Assembly (NCBI RefSeq): GCF_030519375.1
Contig: NZ_JAUMKB010000017.1
Coordinates: 24,907 to 88,906 of the forward strand
From: Mucilaginibacter tolerans
Lineage (GTDB): Bacteria; Bacteroidota; Bacteroidia; Sphingobacteriales; Sphingobacteriaceae
DNA: 64,000 nucleotides
Direction: 5' to 3'
Position numbers and translations under genes: made by a program. Under the pieces are notes generated by a model. It saw only the letters and a list, made by a program, of their open reading frames with translations. It had not been told where the DNA came from and did no database searches. Every line of letters begins with the position of its first letter. Position 1 is the first letter of the stretch. Positions 54,487 to 63,800 of the stretch are shown piece by piece.

Positions 54487-55094
54487 AGAAACTGATCTTT
54501 TTGAGCATAATGCTAATGGTCACAAGTATCATAGCATTATCTTTTAAGACGGAACCGGCAAAGAAAAAGAACAATACTGCTACTGTAGTGAAAGACAGCA
54601 TAGGCTCGGTAAGGGCATTCATGTCGGTCTATAAAGTGCTGATGAGTCCGCGGTGTATGAATTGCCATCCGGCAGGCGATCAACCTTTGCAGGGCGATGA
54701 CAATCATATACATACGATGAATGTTAAGCGAGGAGTAGATGGGCATGGGGTTTATTCCATGCGCTGCAGTAATTGCCATCAGGCTGAAAATGATCCAGGG
54801 GTACATTTGCCTCCGGGAAATCCTAAATGGGGATTGCCACCTGCAAATATGCGTATGGTGTTCCAGGGACGTACGCCGCGGCAGTTGGCAATACAACTGC
54901 TCGACCCTAAACAGAACGGTGGGCGCACTAAAGCACAGCTGATCGATCATATGACTAACGATGGCTTGGTTGGCTGGGCATGGCATCCGGGCGAGGGACG
55001 CACGTTGCCCCCTATGACAAGGGCTGCATTTGCTGCAAAGGTTCGTTTATGGATTGCAAAGGGCGCCTATGTGCCAAGCGCAAAGGCGAAATAG
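54483..55094 (+). CDS. Di-heme c-type cytochrome of the hydroxylase cluster
   Basis: 203 aa from the ATG at 54483 (ATGA overlap with the previous stop; the earlier start lies inside that gene). A signal peptide covers about 1-24. Two heme c sites are visible: CMNCH near 58 and CSNCH near 98. Later His and Met residues (MTRAAFAAK, HMTNDG) could be axial ligands. It likely takes electrons from the iron-sulfur subunit in the periplasm and hands them to the respiratory chain. Confidence 0.82.
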   Translation: MKKLIFLSIMLMVTSIIALSFKTEPAKKKNNTATVVKDSIGSVRAFMSVYKVLMSPRCMNCHPAGDQPLQGDDNHIHTMNVKRGVDGHGVYSMRCSNCHQAENDPGVHLPPGNPKWGLPPANMRMVFQGRTPRQLAIQLLDPKQNGGRTKAQLIDHMTNDGLVGWAWHPGEGRTLPPMTRAAFAAKVRLWIAKGAYVPSAKAK

Positions 55095-55104
55095 AAAGGG
55101 CTAA

Positions 55105-57264
55105 ATGATGAACGGGATTTCGAGACGTCATTTTATAAAAACTACGGGTACAGCGGGTGTCGCGCTTTGGCTGGGTATTTCGGCTAAAGGAAGTACGCGC
55201 AAAGTTTCGAACGTCGCGACAGCAAAGAATTTTAACCCTTTAATACTTGTTGAATCTAACGGGAACATCACCATTTTTAATACCAAACCCGAAATGGGGC
55301 AGGGAACCTTTCAGTCGATGCCTGCTATGATCGCAGAAGAGTTTGAAGTTTCCCTGGATCAGATCACAATCAAAAATACAAGTGGCGAAAAAGAGTTTGG
55401 CGATCGTCAGCGTGCCGGAGGGAGCTCATCTATCAGAACTACTTATAACGACATGCGCAAAATTGGCGCGGCAGCAAAAACTGTATTTATTACTGCCGCA
55501 GCAGCAAAGTGGCAGGTGGATGAAAGCACTTGCTATGCCGAAGATGGAAAAGTAATTCATCAGCCATCGAATAAAAGCCTTAGTTACGGTGAATTGGTAG
55601 AGGAAGCCTCGAAGATTGAACTTCCTAAAGAGCCCAGACTCAAGGATCCTAAAGATTTTAAAATACTGGGGAAGGTCTCTAAAAGGCCTGATATTCCCCT
55701 GAAGACCACTGGTAAGGCTGTATTCGGTATTGACGTGATCGTACCGGATATGCTTTATGCAACAATAGAGCGCTGCCCTGTATTAGGCGGGACGTTGAAA
55801 AGCTTTAATGCCGATGATGCATTGAAAGTCGCGGGAGTTCAAAAGGTGGTGGAAGCAGAAAGAATTGTTGGTAAGCATCATTTCACCGGAGTGGCAGTTA
55901 TCGCAGATTCTTACTGGAACGCATTGCAGGGACGCAAAAAGCTGAAGATAGAATGGGACACTAAGGGACACGAATCATTTAACTCTAAGGAATACGAAAA
56001 TAACCTCCGTAAACTTGCAAGCCAGGAAGGAATAATCGATAAAAACATAGGTGCTATCGATACGATAAAAGTATCATCTCAAAATACAATTGAAGCGTTT
56101 TATGAAACACCTATGATAGCCCACCACACCCTGGAGCCGATGAACTGCATTGCTCATGTGCAGGGTGACAAAGCAGAAATTTGGACATCCACCCAGGTGC
56201 CGAGTACCATTGTAGGAGGCGGGGTTAATGATGTACCGAAGCTTGCAGGTTTTGCACCGGAGAACGTGAAATTACATTCTATGTTTATTGGCGGCGGTTT
56301 CGGCCGCCGGCTGTACCCCGATTATGTTATTGAAGCTTTGAACGTTGCCAAACAAACAGACAAACCGGTGAAGGTGATCTGGTCAAGAGAAGATACTACC
56401 ACGCAAGGGCCTTTCAGACCGATGACATTTTCTCAGCTCAGTGGCAGTTTTTCGGATGATGGAAAATTGGTGGCCTTCAAGCACAAGGTGATCAGCCCTT
56501 CTTACCAGGAGTCGGTAAGAAAAGATTTTGAGAAAACCAAAGTCGATGGAACGATGGTGGAAGGTATTGCTGAACAGGATTATGAAATCCCCCATATGAA
56601 GACCTCTTATGTAAGAGCTGATTACCATGTTCCTGTAGCAGCCTGGAGATCAGTCACCAGCTCGACATTGGCTTTTGCCCACGAATGTTTTATTGATGAA
56701 CTGGCAGTGAAAGCCGGTAAAGATCCATTTGATTTCCGTATGGAGTTGTTGTCGAAACCGTCGGATACAAAAAGGGTATTTCAGAAATTGAGGGAGTTAT
56801 CTGGTTGGGATGAACCATTGCCAAAAAATAAGGGACGGGGTGTAGCACAATGGAAGTTTTTTGCGGGTCAGTGTGCACAAGTGGTCGAAGTAAGTTATGA
56901 CCCGGCACAAAAAACGGTTAAAATTGATAAAGTAACCGCAGTTATCGACCTGGGTGAAGTGGTTAATCCTGATAATGTCAAAAATCAGACGGAAGGTGCT
57001 GTAGTAATGGCGCTGACAGCTGCTATAAAACCTGGAATCACATTCAAAGACGGTAAAGTAATTGAAAGTAATTTTTATGATAATCCTGTCCTGCGCATGA
57101 ACGAGATGCCTGTAGTTAATGTACATATACTAGCCGAAGGTGGAAAAATAAAAGGTGTTGGCGAGCCGGGCCTGCCGCCATTTGCTCCTGCCTTAGCAAA
57201 CGCAATTTTTGCTGCAACAGGAAAACGGATACGCAAAATGCCGTTTGATTTGAAAATAAGTTAA
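55105..57264 (+). CDS. Molybdopterin-binding large subunit (xanthine dehydrogenase family, IorB-like), copy 1
   Basis: 719 aa. A TAT signal opens the protein (ISRRHFIKTTG, then a hydrophobic run), so the enzyme is periplasmic. Cofactor-binding landmarks: GQGTFQSMPAMIAEE near 70, GGSSSIR near 108, GGGFGRRLYPDY near 395 and the catalytic-Glu block VGEPGLPPFAPAL near 690. The length and two-part build (small N-terminal domain, then MoCo domains) fit isoquinoline 1-oxidoreductase beta subunits; real substrates of such Bacteroidota enzymes are mostly unknown aldehydes or N-heterocycles. It starts 10 nt after the cytochrome gene. Confidence 0.92.
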   Translation: MMNGISRRHFIKTTGTAGVALWLGISAKGSTRKVSNVATAKNFNPLILVESNGNITIFNTKPEMGQGTFQSMPAMIAEEFEVSLDQITIKNTSGEKEFGDRQRAGGSSSIRTTYNDMRKIGAAAKTVFITAAAAKWQVDESTCYAEDGKVIHQPSNKSLSYGELVEEASKIELPKEPRLKDPKDFKILGKVSKRPDIPLKTTGKAVFGIDVIVPDMLYATIERCPVLGGTLKSFNADDALKVAGVQKVVEAERIVGKHHFTGVAVIADSYWNALQGRKKLKIEWDTKGHESFNSKEYENNLRKLASQEGIIDKNIGAIDTIKVSSQNTIEAFYETPMIAHHTLEPMNCIAHVQGDKAEIWTSTQVPSTIVGGGVNDVPKLAGFAPENVKLHSMFIGGGFGRRLYPDYVIEALNVAKQTDKPVKVIWSREDTTTQGPFRPMTFSQLSGSFSDDGKLVAFKHKVISPSYQESVRKDFEKTKVDGTMVEGIAEQDYEIPHMKTSYVRADYHVPVAAWRSVTSSTLAFAHECFIDELAVKAGKDPFDFRMELLSKPSDTKRVFQKLRELSGWDEPLPKNKGRGVAQWKFFAGQCAQVVEVSYDPAQKTVKIDKVTAVIDLGEVVNPDNVKNQTEGAVVMALTAAIKPGITFKDGKVIESNFYDNPVLRMNEMPVVNVHILAEGGKIKGVGEPGLPPFAPALANAIFAATGKRIRKMPFDLKIS

Positions 57265-57297
57265 AGAATCTGGTTGTCTACCAAAACATATTCGAAA

Positions 57298-59454
57298 ATG
57301 GAAACGAACGCAATATCAAGAAGAAATTTTCTCAGGGTTTCCGGCGTTGCCGGGACAGCGCTTTGTTTAGGTTTTTATTCTTCTGCAAGTGCAAAAGAGG
57401 AGCAACTTATACATGCCGCGGATGCAGAAAAAGCAGGTGTTCAGATGAATGCCTGGATCAATATTGATACCAATGGCAAAGTGACCCTGACCGATCACCG
57501 TGCCGAGATGGGGCAGGGGTCTTACCAGTCAGTACCTCAGATTATTGCTGAGGAACTGGAGGTGGATATGAAGGACATTAATATCATTTTTGCCCAGGGG
57601 GATAACAAGAAATATGGAAGCCAGATCACGGGAGGAAGCTCAACCATACGTGGTTCTTATAAAAACTTATTAAAGTTAAGTGCATCAGCGCGCGAAATGC
57701 TGATTGCCGCTGCCGCAGCCAAGTGGACAGTTCCGGCATCGGAATGTTATGCTGAATCGGGAAATGTGATCCACAAACCATCTGGTAAGAAGTTTCATTA
57801 TGGAGAACTTGTTACCGATGCATCAAAATTGGAAGCACCTAAAGACGTTCACCTTAAAAAAGTATCAGAATATAAGCTGATCCGCAAGCCGCTGAACCGG
57901 CAGGACACACCTTTAAAAACTAATGGACAGGCCATATTCGGTTTAGATAAGAAGTTACCCGGAATGCTTTATGCGGCTGTTGAACGTTGTCCGAGGCAGC
58001 GTGGTATAGTAAAGAGCTTTGATGATAGTGCTACAAAAAAGATTCCCGGTGTTAAACATGTTTTTAAGGTACAGATGGCTGTTTTCAATACCACCCGCGA
58101 AGGGGTTGCTGTAGTAGCAGATTCTACCTGGGCGGCAATAGAAGGAAAAAAAGCATTGCGTGTGGAGTGGGATGATAGCGGCTTTGATCATGTGAATACT
58201 GCTGATATCTTTAAAAAGCACAATGAATTAGTGCAAACGCAGGAAGGCTTACCGGTTAAAACCCAGGGTGACCCGGATGGTGCTCTTAAACAAGCTTCAA
58301 AAACGCTTGATGTTACCTATCAAACCCCCTACCAGTCGCACAGCGCAATGGAACCGCTGAACTGCGTTGCCCATTACCAGAGCGACAAGGTGGAAATATG
58401 GGGTCCTATACAAGCACCGGACTGGATACAAGCGGATATCAGCGGCCGGCTTAAGATCCCGCAGGAAAAAGTGATCGTCAACATGACCTTTCTCGGCGGT
58501 GGTTTTGGCAGGAAAGCTTTTATGGATTATCCGCACGAAGCTGTCATGATCTCAAAAGAGATAGGCGGACCGGTGCAGGTGGTTTGGACACGCGAGGACG
58601 ACATGACCCAGGGGCCGTATCGTGCAGGTGTCACTTACCGTTGCCAGGGTGCTCTTGAAAATGGTGGGATAAGTGCTTTGAAATTTAAAACTGCCGGGCA
58701 AAATATAGGACATTGGCAGGGTGGTAAAACGGATAAGGGAAACGACAGTATTTCGGAAGGTTTCCTGGCACCTTATTACAAGAGCATAAAAAATATCAGT
58801 TTTTCGGATGTTCCCTACGAAATGCCTCTGCCCAATATGTGGTGGCGCTCGGTTTATGCATCGACCAACGGTTTTGCAATCGAGAGCTTTTTGAATGAGA
58901 TGGCTATAGCTGCGGGGAAAGATCAGCTCGATTTTCGTAGGCAATATTTAAATGATGACCGCTGCCAAAAGCTAATTGACAAAATGGAAGAAGTATCGGG
59001 ATGGAAATCAAGAGAAAAGAATAGTGGGTATGGTGTCGCCATAACGGAATGTTTTAGCAGTACCGTGGGCCAGGTGGTAAAAGTTTCAAGAAAAAGTAAC
59101 GGAGGGATTAAGATAGACCACGTGTGGGCGGTAATGGATTGCGGGTGGTATGTTAACCCCGATATTATTAAAGCACAGGTAGAAGGCTCGGTGGTTATGG
59201 CCTTAGGTGCCGCTACTACTCATGAAATTACGTTTAAAGATGGCCTGGTCGAGCAGAAAAACTTTTACAGCTACCAGATGCCCCGAATGAGCGATGTACC
59301 CGTGGTCGATGTATATGTTATGGATAACGATGCGGATGCAGGAGGTGTTGGCGAGCCCGGTTTACCGCCGTTTACTCCGGCTTTGACTGACGCTATTTTT
59401 GATTTGACTGGCAAGCGTATCAGGAAACTGCCATTTAATATGAATGCGGTTTAG
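57298..59454 (+). CDS. Molybdopterin-binding large subunit (xanthine dehydrogenase family, IorB-like), copy 2
   Basis: 718 aa from the ATG at 57298, which places a TAT signal (ISRRNFLRVSG) at the N-terminus. It is colinear with copy 1: GQGSYQSVPQIIAEE, GGSSTIRGSYKN, GGGFGRKAFMDY and VGEPGLPPFTPAL. It has an extra stretch near 480-510 (HWQGGKTDKGNDS). Both copies keep the catalytic Glu, so neither looks dead. They may be alternative catalytic subunits sharing one iron-sulfur and one heme subunit. Confidence 0.92.
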   Translation: METNAISRRNFLRVSGVAGTALCLGFYSSASAKEEQLIHAADAEKAGVQMNAWINIDTNGKVTLTDHRAEMGQGSYQSVPQIIAEELEVDMKDINIIFAQGDNKKYGSQITGGSSTIRGSYKNLLKLSASAREMLIAAAAAKWTVPASECYAESGNVIHKPSGKKFHYGELVTDASKLEAPKDVHLKKVSEYKLIRKPLNRQDTPLKTNGQAIFGLDKKLPGMLYAAVERCPRQRGIVKSFDDSATKKIPGVKHVFKVQMAVFNTTREGVAVVADSTWAAIEGKKALRVEWDDSGFDHVNTADIFKKHNELVQTQEGLPVKTQGDPDGALKQASKTLDVTYQTPYQSHSAMEPLNCVAHYQSDKVEIWGPIQAPDWIQADISGRLKIPQEKVIVNMTFLGGGFGRKAFMDYPHEAVMISKEIGGPVQVVWTREDDMTQGPYRAGVTYRCQGALENGGISALKFKTAGQNIGHWQGGKTDKGNDSISEGFLAPYYKSIKNISFSDVPYEMPLPNMWWRSVYASTNGFAIESFLNEMAIAAGKDQLDFRRQYLNDDRCQKLIDKMEEVSGWKSREKNSGYGVAITECFSSTVGQVVKVSRKSNGGIKIDHVWAVMDCGWYVNPDIIKAQVEGSVVMALGAATTHEITFKDGLVEQKNFYSYQMPRMSDVPVVDVYVMDNDADAGGVGEPGLPPFTPALTDAIFDLTGKRIRKLPFNMNAV

Positions 59455-59506
59455 CTTATTTCGTTGTTTATAGTAAACTTACGCTTGATCAACCTATAAA
59501 ACCTGA

Positions 59507-60328
59507 ATGAATATAAAATTCTTTTGTCCACGCTGGGGGAGTACCGGGCTATCATGGGGTGACTTTCTCTCCAAAGTAAAAGATGCAGGCTATGATGGTA
59601 TCGAATACGGAATTGCCAATAGTACACCTGCAAGTGAACTTGAAATGGTCTGTAGAAAAGCAGAGCAGATGGGGCTGCTGGTAATTGCCCAGCATTATGA
59701 GACCAGCGACCTGGATATCAACGTTCATGCCGATAATTTTGCAGCATGGTTCAGGAAAATTGAACCTTTCAATTGGATAAAAGTCAACTCACAAACTGGC
59801 AAAGATTTTTTCACCTTCGAACAAAATAAAAGAATGATCGATGTGGCGACTGCCTATGCTGACAGAACGGGTATGCCCGTATATCATGAAACGCATAGGG
59901 GTAAATTTAGCTTTGCTGCACATATCACTAAAGAATATCTGCAAAAACTGCCGGACCTGAAATTAACACTTGACATATCGCATTGGGTAAATGTGGCTGA
60001 ATCTTTCCTCGAAAATCAACCTGAGGCCGTTGAACTGGCGTTGGAAAGAACAGGTCACTTACACGCCCGTGTAGGATATCCTGAAGGGCCTCAGATTCCG
60101 GACCCGAGATCGCCGGAATGGGAGGAAGCACTGAATAAACATCTGCTGTGGTGGGATAAGGTCGTTTACAGAATCTGCAATCAGCAAGGCGATAACCTGG
60201 TAACAATATCACCTGAATTTGGGCCTCATCCCTATATGGTTCATTTGCCGGGAACAGGTACTCCTATCGCCAATCAATGGGATGTAAATGTATTTATGAT
60301 GCAGCTGTTAAAAGCCCGCTATGCCTGA
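59507..60328 (+). CDS. Sugar phosphate isomerase/epimerase-like TIM barrel
   Basis: 273 aa, cytoplasmic. AP-endonuclease-2-type TIM barrel: DAGYDGIEYGI near 25-35, YHETHRGKFSF near 125 (metal-binding Glu), LTLDISHW near 155, GHLHARVGYPEGPQ near 184 and ISPEFGPHPYM near 235. Metal ligands Glu, Asp, His and Glu are all in place. Members isomerise or epimerise ketoses or act on inositols. It follows the molybdenum cluster by 52 nt on the same strand but need not share its function. Confidence 0.85.
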   Translation: MNIKFFCPRWGSTGLSWGDFLSKVKDAGYDGIEYGIANSTPASELEMVCRKAEQMGLLVIAQHYETSDLDINVHADNFAAWFRKIEPFNWIKVNSQTGKDFFTFEQNKRMIDVATAYADRTGMPVYHETHRGKFSFAAHITKEYLQKLPDLKLTLDISHWVNVAESFLENQPEAVELALERTGHLHARVGYPEGPQIPDPRSPEWEEALNKHLLWWDKVVYRICNQQGDNLVTISPEFGPHPYMVHLPGTGTPIANQWDVNVFMMQLLKARYA

Positions 60329-60445
60329 TGCGATTCAGGTTTAAATCCTCGTTGTTTTTAATTGCTAATCCGGTAATTATTTCATTAACAAATACTTGTA
60401 TTTAAAGAAACGAAACTTTTACTATGCAATCCCGTATAAGGGACG

Positions 60446-60607
60446 GTGAAAGACCTGCATCCAAAACTCATTGTTCAAAAACTTAAGGAATCGTTCAAGG
60501 CGGTTTTCGGAGGGGATGCTACGAATGAACAGTTCATCGAGGTTTTTATCACAATCTTATTTTTCTCCTTACTTATAGTTTCATTCTTCGTCCTTAACAG
60601 ATATTAG
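60446..60607 (+). CDS. Possible small membrane protein (53 aa, GTG start)
   Basis: The reading frame opens with GTG after an in-frame TAA. It has an amphipathic basic stretch (HPKLIVQKLKESFKAVFGG) and then one hydrophobic segment near residue 31-50 ending LNRY. The split between a charged half and a perfect single-span segment suggests a coding sequence. The GTG start and short length leave it uncertain. No family recognised. The rest of the gap 60329-60812 is described with the leader entry at 60675. Confidence 0.35.
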   Translation: MKDLHPKLIVQKLKESFKAVFGGDATNEQFIEVFITILFFSLLIVSFFVLNRY

Positions 60608-60674
60608 AATATTAGCTTTAACTATATTTTCTATCTACTTCTGTTTCAATAACCTTTCTTTTAAAGATTATAAT

Positions 60675-60747
60675 TATCTTTAAACCATCATTACTTCCTA
60701 TGTGGGCCAATTAAGGGGATTAGTATTCCCGGTCATATTTTAACCGG
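60675..60747 (+). promoter_or_regulatory. Near-consensus promoter and leader hairpin of the repeat protein
   Basis: TATCTTTA (60675-60682) differs by one base from TAnnTTTG. A hairpin CCGGT/ACCGG spans 60729-60747. Between them and the ATG at 60813 lies a leader of about 125 nt that could be structured. I recognise no known riboswitch. Confidence 0.25.
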
Positions 60748-60812
60748 CAGAAGCAGAATAGTAGTTGTTTCGGAAAGCAAAGGCTCTCCGGATAGATTTT
60801 TAGTCGAAGCAA

Positions 60813-63800
60813 ATGGATAAACTTATACTCGAATCTTATAATATCTCACTAAAAAGCAAAGTAACAGGGAAAGTAAACCCAACAACAATTGCAAATAACG
60901 GTGGGATAAGGCGTATATGGGCAAAGACTGTTGGGCTGATATTGATATGCGCGTTGTTGATGATGTCTGCCACACCTGTTTTTGCACAATCAACAGATGC
61001 TACTTTATCCAATCTAACAATCAGTGATGGTTCGTTAAACCCGGCATTTACCAGCGGTACAACCAGTTATACAGATAATGTTGGTAATGCGACCACCAGC
61101 ATTACTGTTACACCAACGAGCAATGATCCAAACGCTACAATTACGGTTAATGGATCATCTGTGACAAGCGGAACGGCCTCTGGTGCGATCAGTTTGAGTG
61201 TAGGTGATAATACAATTACGATCATCGGCACTGCGCAGGATGGCGTTACTACAGACACCTACACAGTCACGGTAACACGTGCCCCATCGTCTGACGCAAC
61301 TTTATCGGGTTTAACGTTAAGTACAGGAGCTTTATCACCTGGTTTTTCGAGTGGAACTACAAGTTATACAGCTAGTGTAAGTAATGCAACTACAAGCATA
61401 ACAGTTACGCCGACTACTAATGATGCAACAGCAGCTATTACTGTGAACGGCAATGCAGTAACAAGTGGAAACGCATCAGGTGCAATCAGTTTGAATGTTG
61501 GTACAAACACAATCACTACCATAGTAACGGCACAAGATGGAACGACGACAGATACGTATACTGTTGTAGTCACACGTGCCCCATCATCTGATGCTACTCT
61601 ATCGAATTTAACGCTTAGCTCTGGTACATTAACACCCGGTTTTGCCAGTGGGACAAATACTTATACGGCCAGCGTAAGCAATGCAACGACAAGCATAACA
61701 GTTACACCGACTACCAACGATGCAACAGCAACGGTTACTGTCAATGGTAATGCAGTAACAAGTGGAAACGCATCAGGGGCAATCAGTTTGAATGTTGGTA
61801 CAAACACAATCACCACCATCGTAAAAGCACAGGACGGGACAACTACAAATACTTACACGGTCACGGTAACCCGCGCACCATCAACGGATGCCACGCTATC
61901 TGATTTAACACTCAGTGCCGGAACATTAGCACCTGGTTTTGCCAGTGGAACAAATAGCTATACTGCAAATGTTAATAATGCTACTACCAGTATTACAGTT
62001 ACTCCGACAACCAACGATGCTACAGCTACTGTAAAAGTGAATGGTACTACTGTAGCAAGTGGTAATGCTTCAGGGCCAATCAGTTTAAACGTAGGTCCAA
62101 ATACGATAACAACGATAGTTACAGCACAAGATGGAACCACGACGGATACCTATACCGTTGTTGTAACCCGTGCTGCTTCGTCGGTGGCAACTTTATCAAA
62201 TCTGACTCTTAGCTCTGGCACGTTGACACCAGGCTTTGCCAGCGGTACAACTAGTTATACAGCCAGTGTGAGCAACGCAACGACAAGTATTACGGCAACT
62301 CCAACTACTACAAATGCGAATGCTACTGTAACGGTTAACGGGAATGCAGTAACAAGCGGAACAGCGTCGGGAGCTATCAGCTTGAATGTCGGTACCAATA
62401 CGATCACCACCCTTGTTACCGCACAGGATGGAACAACAACAGATACCTACACGGTTGTAGTTACAAGGGCTGCGTCTTCTGTTGCTACGTTGTCCAATCT
62501 GACTCTTAGCTCTGGGACATTGACACCAGGCTTTGCCAGTGGCACAACCAGTTATGCTGCCAATGTAAGCAATGCAACAACAAGTATTACAGTGACCCCA
62601 ACTACTACCAATGCGAATGCTACTGTAACTGTTAACGGGAACGCGGTAACAAGCGGAACAGCGTCGGGAGCTATCAGTCTGACTGTTGGCACCAATACCA
62701 TCACAACCGTTGTGACGGCCCAGGACGGAACAACAACAGATACTTATACAGTTACAGTAACCAGAGCCGCATCAGCAGTAGCAACATTATCTAATTTAAC
62801 TTTAAGTGCCGGGACGTTAACGCCAGGTTTTGCCAGCGGTACAACTAGTTATGCAGCCATTGTAAGCAATGCAACGACAAGCATTACAGTGACTCCAACC
62901 GCGTCAAATGTGAATGCTACGATAACGGTAAATGGTAATGCGGTAAACAGCGGAACAGCGTCTGGAGCGATCAGTTTAAATGTTGGTACAAACACCATCA
63001 CGACAGTTGTAACTGCTCAGGATGGAACTACGACCGATACTTATACCGTGGTGGTTACCCGTGCTGCATCATCGGCAGCGACACTATCTAACCTGACAAT
63101 TAGCGCCGGGACATTAAATCCGGCATTTTCAAGCGCGGTTACCTCGTATACCGATAATGTTGTCAATGCAGTTGCCACCATAACCGTAAGCCCTACAGCC
63201 ACCGATCCAAATGCTACTATAACTGTTAATGGTGTTGCCGTAGCGTCAGGGGGAACATCTTTACCTTTAATTTTGCTGGTAGGCCCGATATCCCTGGGTC
63301 AGAATATAGTTACTATAGTAGTAACTGCTCAGGATGGAACCACAACGGACACTTATACTATTAATGTGGGGCGTGGAGCTTCTTCGGTTGCTACGCTGTC
63401 GAATCTAACTTTAAGTTCAGGAACATTAACACCAGCTTTTGCCGGCGGTACCACCAGCTACACGGCCAGTGTGAGCAATGCAACGACGAGCATTACCGTT
63501 ACCCCAACCACCTCGGATGCCAATGCGGCAGTAACGGTAAATGGAAATGCAGTGACATCGGGAACTCCGTCCGGCCCGATCAGCCTGAATGTTGGCACCA
63601 ATACCATCACAACCGTTGTGACGGCCCAGGACGGAACAACCCAAACAACCTACACGGTTACAGTGACCCGTGCGGCATCGTCAACAGCGACATTATCCAA
63701 CCTGACACTTAGCTCGGGAACGCTGACCCCGGCATTTGCCAGTGGAACCACCAGCTATACGGCCAGTGTGAGCAATGCAACGACGAGCATTACCGCTACC

